Below are positions 25,234-34,820 of a stretch of DNA of 64,000 nucleotides, piece after piece. The position numbers and the translations under genes are program-made. The stretch lies in NCBI RefSeq assembly GCF_003590095.1, contig NC_039486.1, positions 2,790,001 through 2,854,000 on the forward strand, read 5' to 3'. Origin of the DNA: Trichoplusia ni. Taxonomy: Eukaryota > Arthropoda > Insecta > Lepidoptera > Noctuidae. How positions within the stretch are numbered: position 1 is the stretch's first letter; every line of letters starts with the position of its first letter. The notes below the pieces were generated by a model that was not told the origin of the DNA, did not search any database, and worked only from the letters and a program-made list of their open reading frames with translations.

Positions 25234-26236
25234 CTATTTTGTGTAAGTGAAAAAAAATCGTGACTTTACGAAAATATTCTTGAGTGATTGCTGTCATCAC
25301 TAGCACTTGCAAAAGAAATATTCGTCAACGTTCAACCACCACGTTCTAAAGTAATTATATTGTGGTCGTGGGGTTGCGACAGTGCACTGCAAAGCGTGGA
25401 GTGGTGTCTCCTTTTACTACAGCTGAAATGATTCGGGCGGGGAGGCGGGAGTTGTGAAAGAAAGAAATATTAATTTATGCTGAAATCTGTTACTACATAC
25501 GCTCTGATGCCATCAAGTCTATGGCACCTAAAACTCGATATGTCGTGAGGCAACGTATCACTTAAGACATTGTAGGTGACGGCAAAGTGTCGTGACGTAG
25601 TAATGACGAAGTTAAGAATAAAACAGCCAATGATGGGCCATGATCTTGTGAATAATCGAGGCCTCAATTCTGCTATTTATGTTGGCCGATAAATGAATGG
25701 AAATCGGATTTGACACTATTCGTATGTTTTAAACATTTTACCAACACAATAATTGGAAGTTCAGTACAGGGCGGAACACTCGCTGTAAATAAAATGTATT
25801 TCAGGTGTCGAATTTAATCCTATTTCCATTCATTAATTGGAAACTAAAATAGCGGGCCTATGGCTCTGATGCCAGACTTTTGATGGCATCAGAATCTTGT
25901 GAACAAGAGGAAAGCAGCTGTCATAGGATTTTAGGAATTACTTAGCAAAATTCTGGAAGAAACCGCTTCAACATCTTTAATCATGAGCTACTTCGCATCG
26001 CTGCCACACAGCAAGCATACAGGAATGTCATGTCTTCACGTGGGCACCACGGTTAACAAAATTTTAAATATATTGTATATTTCGATAATGTGTTGATTTT
26101 ACTTAGATAATATTAAAGAAATGAGGTCGTTGATAACAGCGATAAAGCGGTAAATCTAGAATTAATAAATCACTTGTTTTGCTTTTCTTTATGATAATAT
26201 GATAGACCATCAACATACAAAACTAATAAAGTGTAG
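25234..26236. other. Spacer upstream of gene 2
   Basis: No gene recognised. It contains a 10-bp perfect inverted repeat (TCTGATGCCA and TGGCATCAGA) near 25867-25892, and a related CTCTGATGCCATC near 25502. The region is less AT-rich than average and may be an old transposon. Confidence 0.45.
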
Positions 26237-26319
26237 TTATCTCTTAATCATTTTGGTCGTAGATAAAATTCAACAATTAAGGTATTTAAATAGCCGAATA
26301 ACGAGTTTGTCATTCAGAA
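26237..26319 (+). promoter_or_regulatory. Promoter of NRF-6-like gene 2 (GATA pair, TATA-like box, initiator)
   Basis: TTATCT at 26237-26242 and AGATAA at 26261-26266 are spaced almost exactly as in gene 1. They lie 18 bp before the TATA-like TTTAAATAG at 26285-26293. GTCATTCAGAAAA supplies the initiator, with a likely start A at 26316, 31 bp downstream. The TATA box itself is weaker (TTTAAAT rather than TATATA), so the expression level may differ. Confidence 0.6.
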
Positions 26320-26362
26320 AAGTGATCGCGCTGATCGGTTGCGGTTTTAATATTCCATAAAA

Positions 26363-29300
26363 ATGATTATTTTTTATTTACTCTGTTTATTAACCATTTT
26401 AAAAAATGGTAGCATCGTTAGTGCTTATCTTGAGATGAATTTACCGGATTCTAAATATGTTTTTGATAAAGAACTTTATGAATCTGTATTGGACCAGGAA
26501 TTGTGTGAAGAGCAGATACAGTTTATTCAAGCAAATCGTACTGATGTTTTAATTGAATGTGAGTATTTGAAATCTACTTTTTACTCTTCAGTCTTATTCT
26601 GACCACGGCTTACACTTAGAAAACCCAATAGATACTCAAACCTACAATTTCTTTAACAAGTTCATATGGAAGAACCACTTCTTTCTTGCGAAAAAGCTCA
26701 CTGGATTCTTAGTGAAAGCTGCTTGAACGACATGATAAGGTTTAACTAAAATATAAGTACCAATGTTTTTAAATCAAGCATATCAGTTCCTTACTTCTTG
26801 TCAGTCTTCATAAAGAATAGTAGAATTTGCTGCCAATATCACACTCTGACACCAAATTTGAGCAAAAAGTCTGTTTTAGTTATGGATGCCGGCATTCGAA
26901 CACCAAGGGGTGTGCTCACGGGAAACCTTATGGACCTTGGAAACTACTACCAATGTTTGAATATTAATGAAGAAATACCAAACTCAGTCATAGAGGGGAA
27001 ATATTGTCTTATTGACCTCCCGCTAAACCAAACATGGCCAAGTCTCCCATCGTTACCTGAACTACCCGATGGCTGGCCTGAAGGTTGGCCTGAAAGTTGG
27101 CCTGAAGATTGGCCTCAACTCCCATGGCCTGACACAAACCCAAGAACGTTGAAGTTAAGAGCAAAGCTGGCGCAGAGTCTTAAACAGTACTATCATCAGA
27201 CATTCATGAATCGCATGATTGACGGAGCTTATGAAAATACTAGGTATGTACAATTTAATGACTTTTTAGTTTACCCTTGTACTTATAGAATAGTTCAAGG
27301 TATTAAATTATAAAAGGTCTGCAAATTTTTGTGAAAGTAAAACGAGAACATTGGATCAGCTCCAAAATTATTATTAAGACGTTTAGGAAACTTGGGCTCA
27401 GCTTACCAATCTTTTATTTCTTCGTGTACGGTTTGCCGCTGGTACTTAATTTGCGGAAAGTAAAAAAATGATTTGAGGTCTCATGGGTTAACATTTGTTG
27501 AAATAATGTAAAGACTTTAATAATGGAGTTAAGGGACGTTTTGTGGGTGAGAGGTGTCTTCCAATACCCTTTATTTGATTTCTTTATTTTGCTTTTAATT
27601 ACCCATAAGCAATTCTACTTCTTCATGATTAGAAGGATTACTCGAATTACTTTAATGCCCAGATATCATTGTAATGACCGTGATTTTAATATTGTTTACA
27701 TTTATCTATCACGTTTACCTGTATGAAATCATTAGTAAGCGAGTCAAATCGCAAATATATGCAAGTATCTGGCTTGCATTCTCATTTCATTTTCCAGTTT
27801 TGTCAACTGCTTCATATGCTGTATTTTCCATCTAATTACCGTGATATAATCATAGAATGGCAAATCAAAAAGTTTTAAATTAAGAATTTTGCCTGTGTGT
27901 TTGAGGAACGGCCTGTTACACGAGCGAAGTCATGCTTTAAGATTTTTCGTACCTACTCAATACATCAAAACGCTTCGCAGTATCGATTGTTAAGCTACAA
28001 AGGCTGCCTGAAAATTTCAAACTCGTAATTTTCTGTTCTATTTTTGCAGGTCTAGTGACGCTGTATCTTCTCTAGGGTTTAATTTCCAGTTAGCAGTGTG
28101 CATACCAAAAGTATGCACTACTCATAGCGCTTTAAATGCATTATTTAATACTGGAGACAGTCTTATAAACTTTGAAGAGAGATTCTGCCGTCTTCCTGAC
28201 GACAAGGCTTGGGTGGCTGGTGATTATGTTGCTATGTAAGTTTCATATTTAAAACATCTTAATGCCAACGAAAGAAAACCAGCGAAAAAGCTAGGATTTT
28301 GTGATTATTTTATTATTCCATAGAGGGTTATCCAGTTTTCCATAAATTTTCAAATATCTATGAGTGACATTGTATCTCAATCTCTGATGGTAAAAAAAAA
28401 TCTGATGTTTTTTTTTTTTAAGTTTTACCAATATTTGTTGTACTTGTACGTCCAATAATGATTTTGTTTTTATTTTTTCAGTTCAATATTTTCGGTTATC
28501 GGTCTCCTCGTTTTACTGAGTACGTCGTATGATGTCTATCTCACTCGCTATCAAGCAAAAGGTAAGAGTGTCTGCCTTATGAAAAAAGTTATATGCAAAA
28601 TATCACATTTTGTAATTGATATAGGGTTCCGTACCCAAGCGTAAAAACGGAAGGTGATTATTATTATTATTACTAGCCTGGAATGTCCCACTGCTGGGCA
28701 AAGGCCTCCCCACTCTTCTTCCACTTGTCTCTGTCATGAGCCGCGAGTGACCAGTTCGGTAAGAACGAATCCAGGTCATCCCGCCATCTCCGTCTGGGTC
28801 TGCCTCGCCGACGTCGGTCTTGTGTCACGGACCATTCAGTGGTAATTTTTGCCCACGGAAGGTGATAAATGACTTATAATTGCAATCGACAAGGTTATCT
28901 CACTATGTTAATCGAGCAATGACTTATTCACAAAACAAATAACTGCATGTTACATATTCATCGTTCCAAAGTAAAATCTCAAAAATACATGACATGTACA
29001 GTCATTACAGCTATCCAATTAGTATCGAGGCATTTTTATCATAATCTGCTATTAAGTCCATCTGATATCGGCCGAACCTTTGGATTGCACAATACGGGTT
29101 AACGTACTATTTCATGGTCATTTTGTTGAACTTGTATGCATTTTTATCGATTTAATTATCACGAATGACATTCCTAAAAAAAAAAAATATGACGAAGTTT
29201 ATGAGCATTCAATAATTGCTTGCATTTATCTTATCACTAGTCTTTTTGATGCATTAATTTTGCAAATATCTGGTTAACGGATTTTACCTGAATTTTTGGA

Positions 29301-32300
29301 AGTGAGAAAGACAGACACGCAATGGTGATTTTTTTTAAGCGTTCAACTAATACTTAATTTCCACATTACCTGACAATATTGATACATAAATAAGGATTTA
29401 TTAAATAAACTCGTTTTTTTTTTTTACAGAAACCAAAACTTCAAGCCCAGCCAACAAGTTGTACCTTGCTTTCTCTATCATCACAAACACTCGTCGCCTC
29501 GTGACGTATAATCCAGTGCCCGGTGCCATCGAATGCTTGGATGGCATCAGATCCTTTGCTATGATGTGGGTCATCATTGGCCACACGTTCTCATCTCTTA
29601 ACGCAAGTGGTCTTCTGGCAAATCCTTTGGATTCTTACGAGGTAAGTTGAATAGATGAATGGCGATACTGAACAGCTGACTGCACAAATAGCCGACTGGT
29701 TGTAATCACCACGACAAACCCACTAAACGTGACGTGTCGCTTGTTTAATCCTCACGGGGGACAAGAATTTTTGTGATCAACGAATGCTTGTCCTGAGTTT
29801 GGGTGTCTTAGTGCATGTGATTTGAATGTTTGTGATTAAATTCCTTAATGAAAGAGTCAGTTTTTAAGAAAAAAATAAATTACGAAAAATAAAGCTGTTC
29901 AAATTTTCCAGTACTATAGTCAGCTAATTGGTTTTGTTGTTTCAGTGGATGACATCTTTAAAATCCATCTGGATTATGGCAGCTCCGATCACAGTGGACA
30001 CGTTCTTCATGATAAGCGGACTTTTACTTGTGTATACCGCTGCAGGAAAAGTCTCAAGCAGTAAGTAGCCTTTTTTGCTTGCTACAAATAAATAATATCA
30101 AGTACTTTGCTATGATGATACTTATAAACGATTTCTTCTTTCAGTGAAATTAGTCAAAAATCTTCATCTGTTCTACCTAAACCGTCTACTTCGAATGTTC
30201 CCCGTATTGGCTACGACAATACTTCTCCAAGTTTCGATATTCGGTCGAGTAGCTGATGGACCGTTCATGGAAACAGAAATGGGTAACGTGCATAGGTGTA
30301 GAGCCTTCTGGTGGTCTACTTTGCTGTATATCCAGAACTACTTGAACCCCGAACACATGGTAAGATTTTTTGTCTTTATTTTGTAACAAATCGATATTGA
30401 TATATGGCTTCATTGTTAGCGCTGATAGTATTACATAGTCTCCGAATATTTCCAAAGTCATTTAAATAAATTATTACTTAGTATGTCTTTCACAGATCAA
30501 CGACATAATATACCAGAAAACAATTGCGATGAACTAAATTCCTTGAAATTCTTTGTCTGTTTTCAGTGCATACCCCACTCTTGGTACCTGGCTATAGATG
30601 TCCAACTCCACATTCTCTCGCCAATTGTATTAGTATTTGTGCTGTCGGGAAAACGAAAGCTTGCCTGGGGCGGGCTCGTGGTTGCCTTGCTGGCGATATT
30701 AACTGCTTCGACCACCTATAACTTTATCAACAACTTCCCAGCATCGTCATTTATATTTGAGTGAGTTGTTTGTTTGTTTTATATTCAAATCTTTAAACTA
30801 TTTGTAAATAAAATGTTATTGTTTATTATTATTGAAGACGTCTAGTTCCTTCTCATACTTAATCTTATGTTAAAACCAATAATAAGTATCGAAAATTTTG
30901 TAGGTTTTATTTTCTATGTATTTTTTCAGAACTTTTGAGGACATGCAAAACTATATGTTCTACTACTACGTCAACACATTGACTAGAGCATCTCCTTTCT
31001 TCGTTGGATTAATTATTGGATACGTCATGCATCTGTACCGCGGAAAGACAGTGAATTTAACCGTAGTAAGTATTAACTTTTGGCTTATTAAAAAAAAACC
31101 CGTAGAATAACCTCTTCGAAGGCTTTAGTAACTTTTATCTGCAAGAAATGCATGTTTTATTTCAAATTCATATAAAATGAAACATTTTGTCGATAGATGC
31201 CTGATATTAGATATAGTTTTTCCTGATATTAGATAACAGACATCCATCGTCAAAATGTTTTATTCGTGATATTTAAATCCAGATATTTTTATAAAATTTC
31301 ATCATTTTATTCCTCCTCAAATCACCTCTCAAAATCTTAAACAATTTCGAAACTTTCAGATCCCCTTAACCCTGTTATGGTGTTGCGCAATTGTGATAAC
31401 GGCCCTTGCTGTGTATAGCCCATACCCGCTCATACAGCCCGATTGGGACAACCAAGTAGCTGATAACTTGATTAATTCCTTCCTGAGACCAGTATGGGCT
31501 GCAGCTATCGGATGGATGATCTTTGCTTGTCAACATGGGTTTGGTGGTAAGATCATTGCGAGCTTATTTCTTGTTGTAAGACGTGGATGCCTCCAAGAGC
31601 TAATTAATGCATTATTAGAAATGATTTAACATTTGTTATCCTACGCTCTGCAGCCAAAGTGTATTTTTAATTAATTCAGATCAACGTTATAGTACATGAA
31701 ACAAATAATACATTGTTAGCTTTTTTTCTTGAATAGGTGAGATAGCAGTACATTTATGATTAATATCTTTTTCAGGTCCCATCAACTGGGTGCTGAATCT
31801 ATCTCCATGGAAAGTGCTAGGACGCCTTTCGTATGCGATGTACATAGTGCACTATCCCCTAATGTTCGTAGTGAACTCTACAGCCATCGCTCCTATATTT
31901 TTCACATTGCAGTTTAGTGTAAGTTTTTCATATTTTATTACAAAAATCCAATTGGTTTTCAAGGGTGAACATTTTGAAGAACTTGTTGAAGCGCCATCTA
32001 TTGCTAGCTTTTGCAACTACTATCTTGCATTAGTCATTATTGAGAGTTGTAGTACGCATAGTTATCAATAGATGTCGTTGCAATAAATTGTTTCTTTCCA
32101 AAGGCCAACTTAACCTAATCGTTTGTAATCTGTTTTCTTATAGTTATTCCGGTTCCTTTCGGACTTCTTGCTGACTGTCATAGTAGCGGTTATAATAACG
32201 ATTACGATTGACGCACCATTTACAATCTTCATCAAACACTTTATGGGAGGTGGTGAGTAGAAAAATCTGATACCTGTATATATTTTATTTTTCAAAACTC

Positions 32301-32439
32301 AGAAATGAAATTATTTTTTTCAAATAACTTCTGGTTATAAAATAAGAGTTGTGTTTTTTTCTTAACAGGACCAAAGAAACCACGAACTCCGAAAGTTGAA
32401 GAAAACGCTGAAATTGAGGAAAAGCAGTCAGAACCTTGA
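26363..32439 (+). CDS. NRF-6-like membrane acyltransferase, copy 2 (13 exons, 735 aa)
   Basis: Exons: 26363-26558, 26880-27243, 28050-28235, 28482-28561, 29430-29641, 29946-30060, 30145-30359, 30567-30760, 30930-31065, 31360-31546, 31776-31918, 32144-32252, 32369-32439. All junctions are GT/AG with the same intron positions and phases as copy 1. The frame is open to TGA. Eight coding exons have identical lengths in the two copies (1, 5-12 apart from none changed among those); exons 2, 3, 4 and 13 differ by whole codons. It has a signal peptide at 1-21, a Trp/Pro tract at 118-153 with one extra four-residue unit, and acyltransferase-3 landmarks LDGIRSFAMMWVIIGH at 312-327 (likely catalytic His327), LNRLLRMFP, WYLAIDVQLH and LGRLSYAMYIVH. 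Intron 4 holds a LINE tail and intron 5 a SINE. The gene appears intact, with no broken catalytic motif. Substrate unknown. Confidence 0.93.
27035..27142 (+). repeat. Trp/Pro-rich coding tract in gene 2, expanded by one 12-bp unit
   Basis: The DNA repeats a 12-bp unit of form xxTTGGCCTGAA three times, with a fourth partial unit, giving WPEG, WPES and WPED in series. Copy 1 has one unit fewer, which accounts exactly for the 12-bp difference between the second exons (364 versus 352 bp). Confidence 0.8.
28659..28854 (-). mobile_element. 5'-truncated LINE insertion with 12-bp target duplication
   Basis: The minus strand encodes the carboxy end of a non-LTR retrotransposon protein: GRPRRRWRDDLDSF, then LAAHDRDKWKK and GEAFAQQWDIPG, stop. 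A (TAA)n tail follows the stop directly. The insertion is flanked by an identical ACGGAAGGTGAT at 28647-28658 and 28855-28866. It lies in intron 4 of gene 2, antisense to the gene. A tail of trinucleotide repeats with almost no 3' UTR is typical of RTE-like elements; the clade is inferred. Confidence 0.85.
29672..29875 (+). mobile_element. tRNA-derived SINE, family B, in intron 5 of gene 2
   Basis: GACTGCACAAATAGCCGACT, CGTGTCGCTTGTTTAATCCT, GAATGCTTGTCCTGAGTTTG, GTGCATGTGATTTGAATG and AAATTCCTTAATG-like blocks match the clearest copy at 24341-24555. Both promoter boxes are eroded. Confidence 0.65.
31180..31260. repeat. Hairpin-forming inverted repeat in intron 9 of gene 2
   Basis: The left arm at 31180-31199 and right arm at 31241-31260 are complementary at 18 of 20 positions (AAACATTTTGtCGATaGATG against its near-complement). 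The loop contains CCTGATATTAGATA twice. Copy 1 has no equivalent. It could be a small MITE; target duplications are not evident. Confidence 0.7.
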
Positions 32440-32723
32440 AGGCGATTCAAAATCCATTTTCAAAAACGGAATATAATTCACTTTTTGACATCAATGTTTA
32501 ACTTTTTTAAACCAAACTGATTTTGTTTTAGGCTTATTATTAGTTTTCGGTTTTTGTTATAAGGACTTATAAAATATTAAGAATAATGTACCTGCTTTAT
32601 AATAAGGTGTAACACCGCATAGTTTTAGGAAGGTAGTTGGTACCTAATATCTAGAGATAAATTAGGCAAGAAACAGGTGAACCCAAATACTCGCTTATTG
32701 TAATATAATAATTTACATTATGA

Positions 32724-32729
32724 AATATA
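32724..32729 (+). terminator. Probable variant polyadenylation signal of gene 2
   Basis: AATATA lies at the position equivalent to AATAAA of gene 1, within the conserved GTGAACCCAAATA..ATGAAATA block (32677-32730). No canonical AATAAA was found between the stop codon and this point. Confidence 0.4.
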
Positions 32730-32850
32730 TAATATTTATTTTTGTAGACAAAGAATTTTATTTCTTTAACCATAACCTGCTTTACTTAGACAGTTACTTT
32801 TGTCATTATAAAATAACTCACACCTATCTATGTTTTTACATATTTTTTTT

Positions 32851-33045
32851 ACAACTATCACACAACACCATCTGTCTCAAACTGAGCAAAATGACTAGAC
32901 AACTGACAAATACTAAGTATTTCGAAATACAATTAGACACAATATTACAAATCATCGTGCTCATCATACAAAAGTTTTCCCGGGTGGGAATCGAACCCAC
33001 GACCTTCGCAGTCAGGGTCACTTTCCACTATACCTACAGGTAAGT
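32851..33045 (-). mobile_element. tRNA-derived SINE, family A (minus orientation)
   Basis: On the minus strand it gives a CCTGACTGCGAAGGTCGTGG head with B box GGGTTCGATTCCC, then TGATGAGCACGAT and a TTGTCTAGTC.. tail block ending in GTTGTGTGATAGTTG. The B box is a perfect match to the polymerase III consensus. Confidence 0.7.
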
Positions 33046-33475
33046 CAATTGCTTCCATTTACTTAACTCAAGATTATGTGTTTAAAGTTACAGGAAATTC
33101 AGAAGCGCTTGCAAAATCCTTATGATAATACCTGATCACAATAAATAACGTGACTGTAACAGTTTCTCTAATCTATCAATAGATCTCGGAAAATCGATCC
33201 ATTACACGCTTAATCTGCTAACTGGAAAAACCATTAATTATTTAATGGCAGCGTAGTAACTATTATTATATTTCTTATTATCTTGATCAGACCGCGTGAT
33301 ATTGTAATCACTTATATTAATATATACATACAGTTCTATATGATATAAGTACTATGTTTTCCTTAAAGAATAGATAATAGGTTGTTGTGAAGTGCTGGTC
33401 ATTTATCACTGTTTGATGGGACATCGGGATCCTGTTTCCACCTCTGATTGTAATATTTTTTATAATATTCTATAC

Positions 33476-33723
33476 TCTATACTAATATATAAAGGTGAAG
33501 AGTTTGTTTGTTTGAACGCGCTAAACTCAGGAACTACTGGTCCAAATTGAAAAAATCTTTTGTATTGAATAGACCATTCATCGAGGAAGGTTTTAGGCTA
33601 TAAATCATCACGCTGCGACTAAAAGGAGCGAAGATACAATGGAAAATGTGGAAAAATCAGGGTAGATATAAATCTTAACTTATATCTTCTAACCAGGTGG
33701 ACAAAGTCGCGGGCAACGGCTAG
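33476..33723 (+). mobile_element. Helitron-like non-autonomous element, full length
   Basis: It begins TCTATACTAATATATAAAGG and ends CTAG (33720-33723) followed by T. A hairpin-prone GTGGACAAAGTCGCGG segment lies about 8 bases before CTAG, as in the family consensus. No coding capacity. The left flanking base is C rather than the expected A. Confidence 0.75.
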
Positions 33724-33750
33724 TACTGCATAAGTTTCACATATCACCAT

Positions 33751-33950
33751 CTAGTCTTAAACTTAGCAAAGCTTGTATTACCAGAAAACTGATAAACATA
33801 CTTACATATTTGTAAATACATACATCATGTATGTAAGCTACACCTAGATACAGATAAAATTACACACGAATTTTGTCCTGGGTGGGAATCGAACCCAGGA
33901 AGACGGTATAGCAGTCAGGGCCACCAGCCGCTAGACCAACAGGCCAGTCT
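33751..33950 (-). mobile_element. tRNA-derived SINE, family A (minus orientation)
   Basis: Minus-strand head GCGGCTGGTGGCCCTGACTG, B box GGGTTCGATTCCC, then CCAGGACAAAATTCGTGTGT and the AAGTATGTTTATCAGTTTTC tail. It is one of three repeats packed within 1.1 kb between gene 2 and the ABC transporter. Confidence 0.7.
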
Positions 33951-33960
33951 AATAGGACCA

Positions 33961-34801
33961 TTGCTACTGTAAGAGTGAGAAAGCGCAATGGACGTTGTAG
34001 AGCAATGTCTCTCCTCCACATGACGAATAACAGCGGCAGGTATATTAATTGCTAAGTACACTTCCCTTATAATAACTCTTCTATGTTTTACTGTTTTACG
34101 CCCTCATCGTTAACTTACGAAAGAGAAAGAACCTTTAAAATCATATTTAACAAAGATTTAAATATGGTTTTGACGTAGATTAAAAATAAATTTATACTTT
34201 ATACCTCTAACGTAATAAATTAAAAAATATAGGAAATATAGAATCTTAAAAAAAACATACTCACACCTAAGATTTAATCCTAATTTGCTCAATGAAACAA
34301 AATAAGTTAAATTTATAAAACCTTTATTTCTATTACCCTTTCCTAGCTAAGACTAAATGATAATAAATTCATGATCATATAAAACAGTAGAATTACTTCT
34401 TAGAGGTGACTTTAAACAAATAGTGTAAAATATAAAATTGAGGCATAAATTTTGCTACATGTGCTAAATACACATTCCAAGTGATTCATAGTAAGAAAAT
34501 CTTCTTTCAGTAAATGACTACAATTAATTGAACTGCCCTTAAACAATGTAATCCCATTAACTTTATCTTAACTATCACAGATATCATTTAAATATACACT
34601 CTGAGGTAAGCTAGTCAATTTAGTCAATTATTTATGAACTTTATATATCTCTCCACACATCGTTAATGTGTTCTATCCATGCACTTCAAATTCAACCATA
34701 ATTTGGCAAAAATCAGAAGAAGAATTAAACTAAATTGTTCTCTATAAATATGTTGTTCAGGCATTGAAATTAATTTCATCTAAATTAAATCACACATAAT
34801 T
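33961..34801. other. Intergenic AT-rich spacer and ABC transporter 3' region
   Basis: No gene recognised. TTTATT on the plus strand (AATAAA on the minus strand) occurs repeatedly, so the 3' end of the minus-strand ABC gene could lie at several points. Confidence 0.4.
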
Positions 34802-34807
34802 TTTATT
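34802..34807 (-). terminator. Nearest AATAAA to the ABC transporter stop
   Basis: AATAAA on the minus strand lies 13 bp after the stop codon, unusually close. Further minus-strand AATAAA motifs occur downstream (for example near 34323-34328), so this is only one option. Confidence 0.3.
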
Positions 34808-34820
34808 TACAAACATAACC

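Noticed and set aside
32960..33045. Possible tRNA gene on the minus strand
   Set aside because: The consensus B box is present, but the sequence is the head of a family A SINE with its usual tail.
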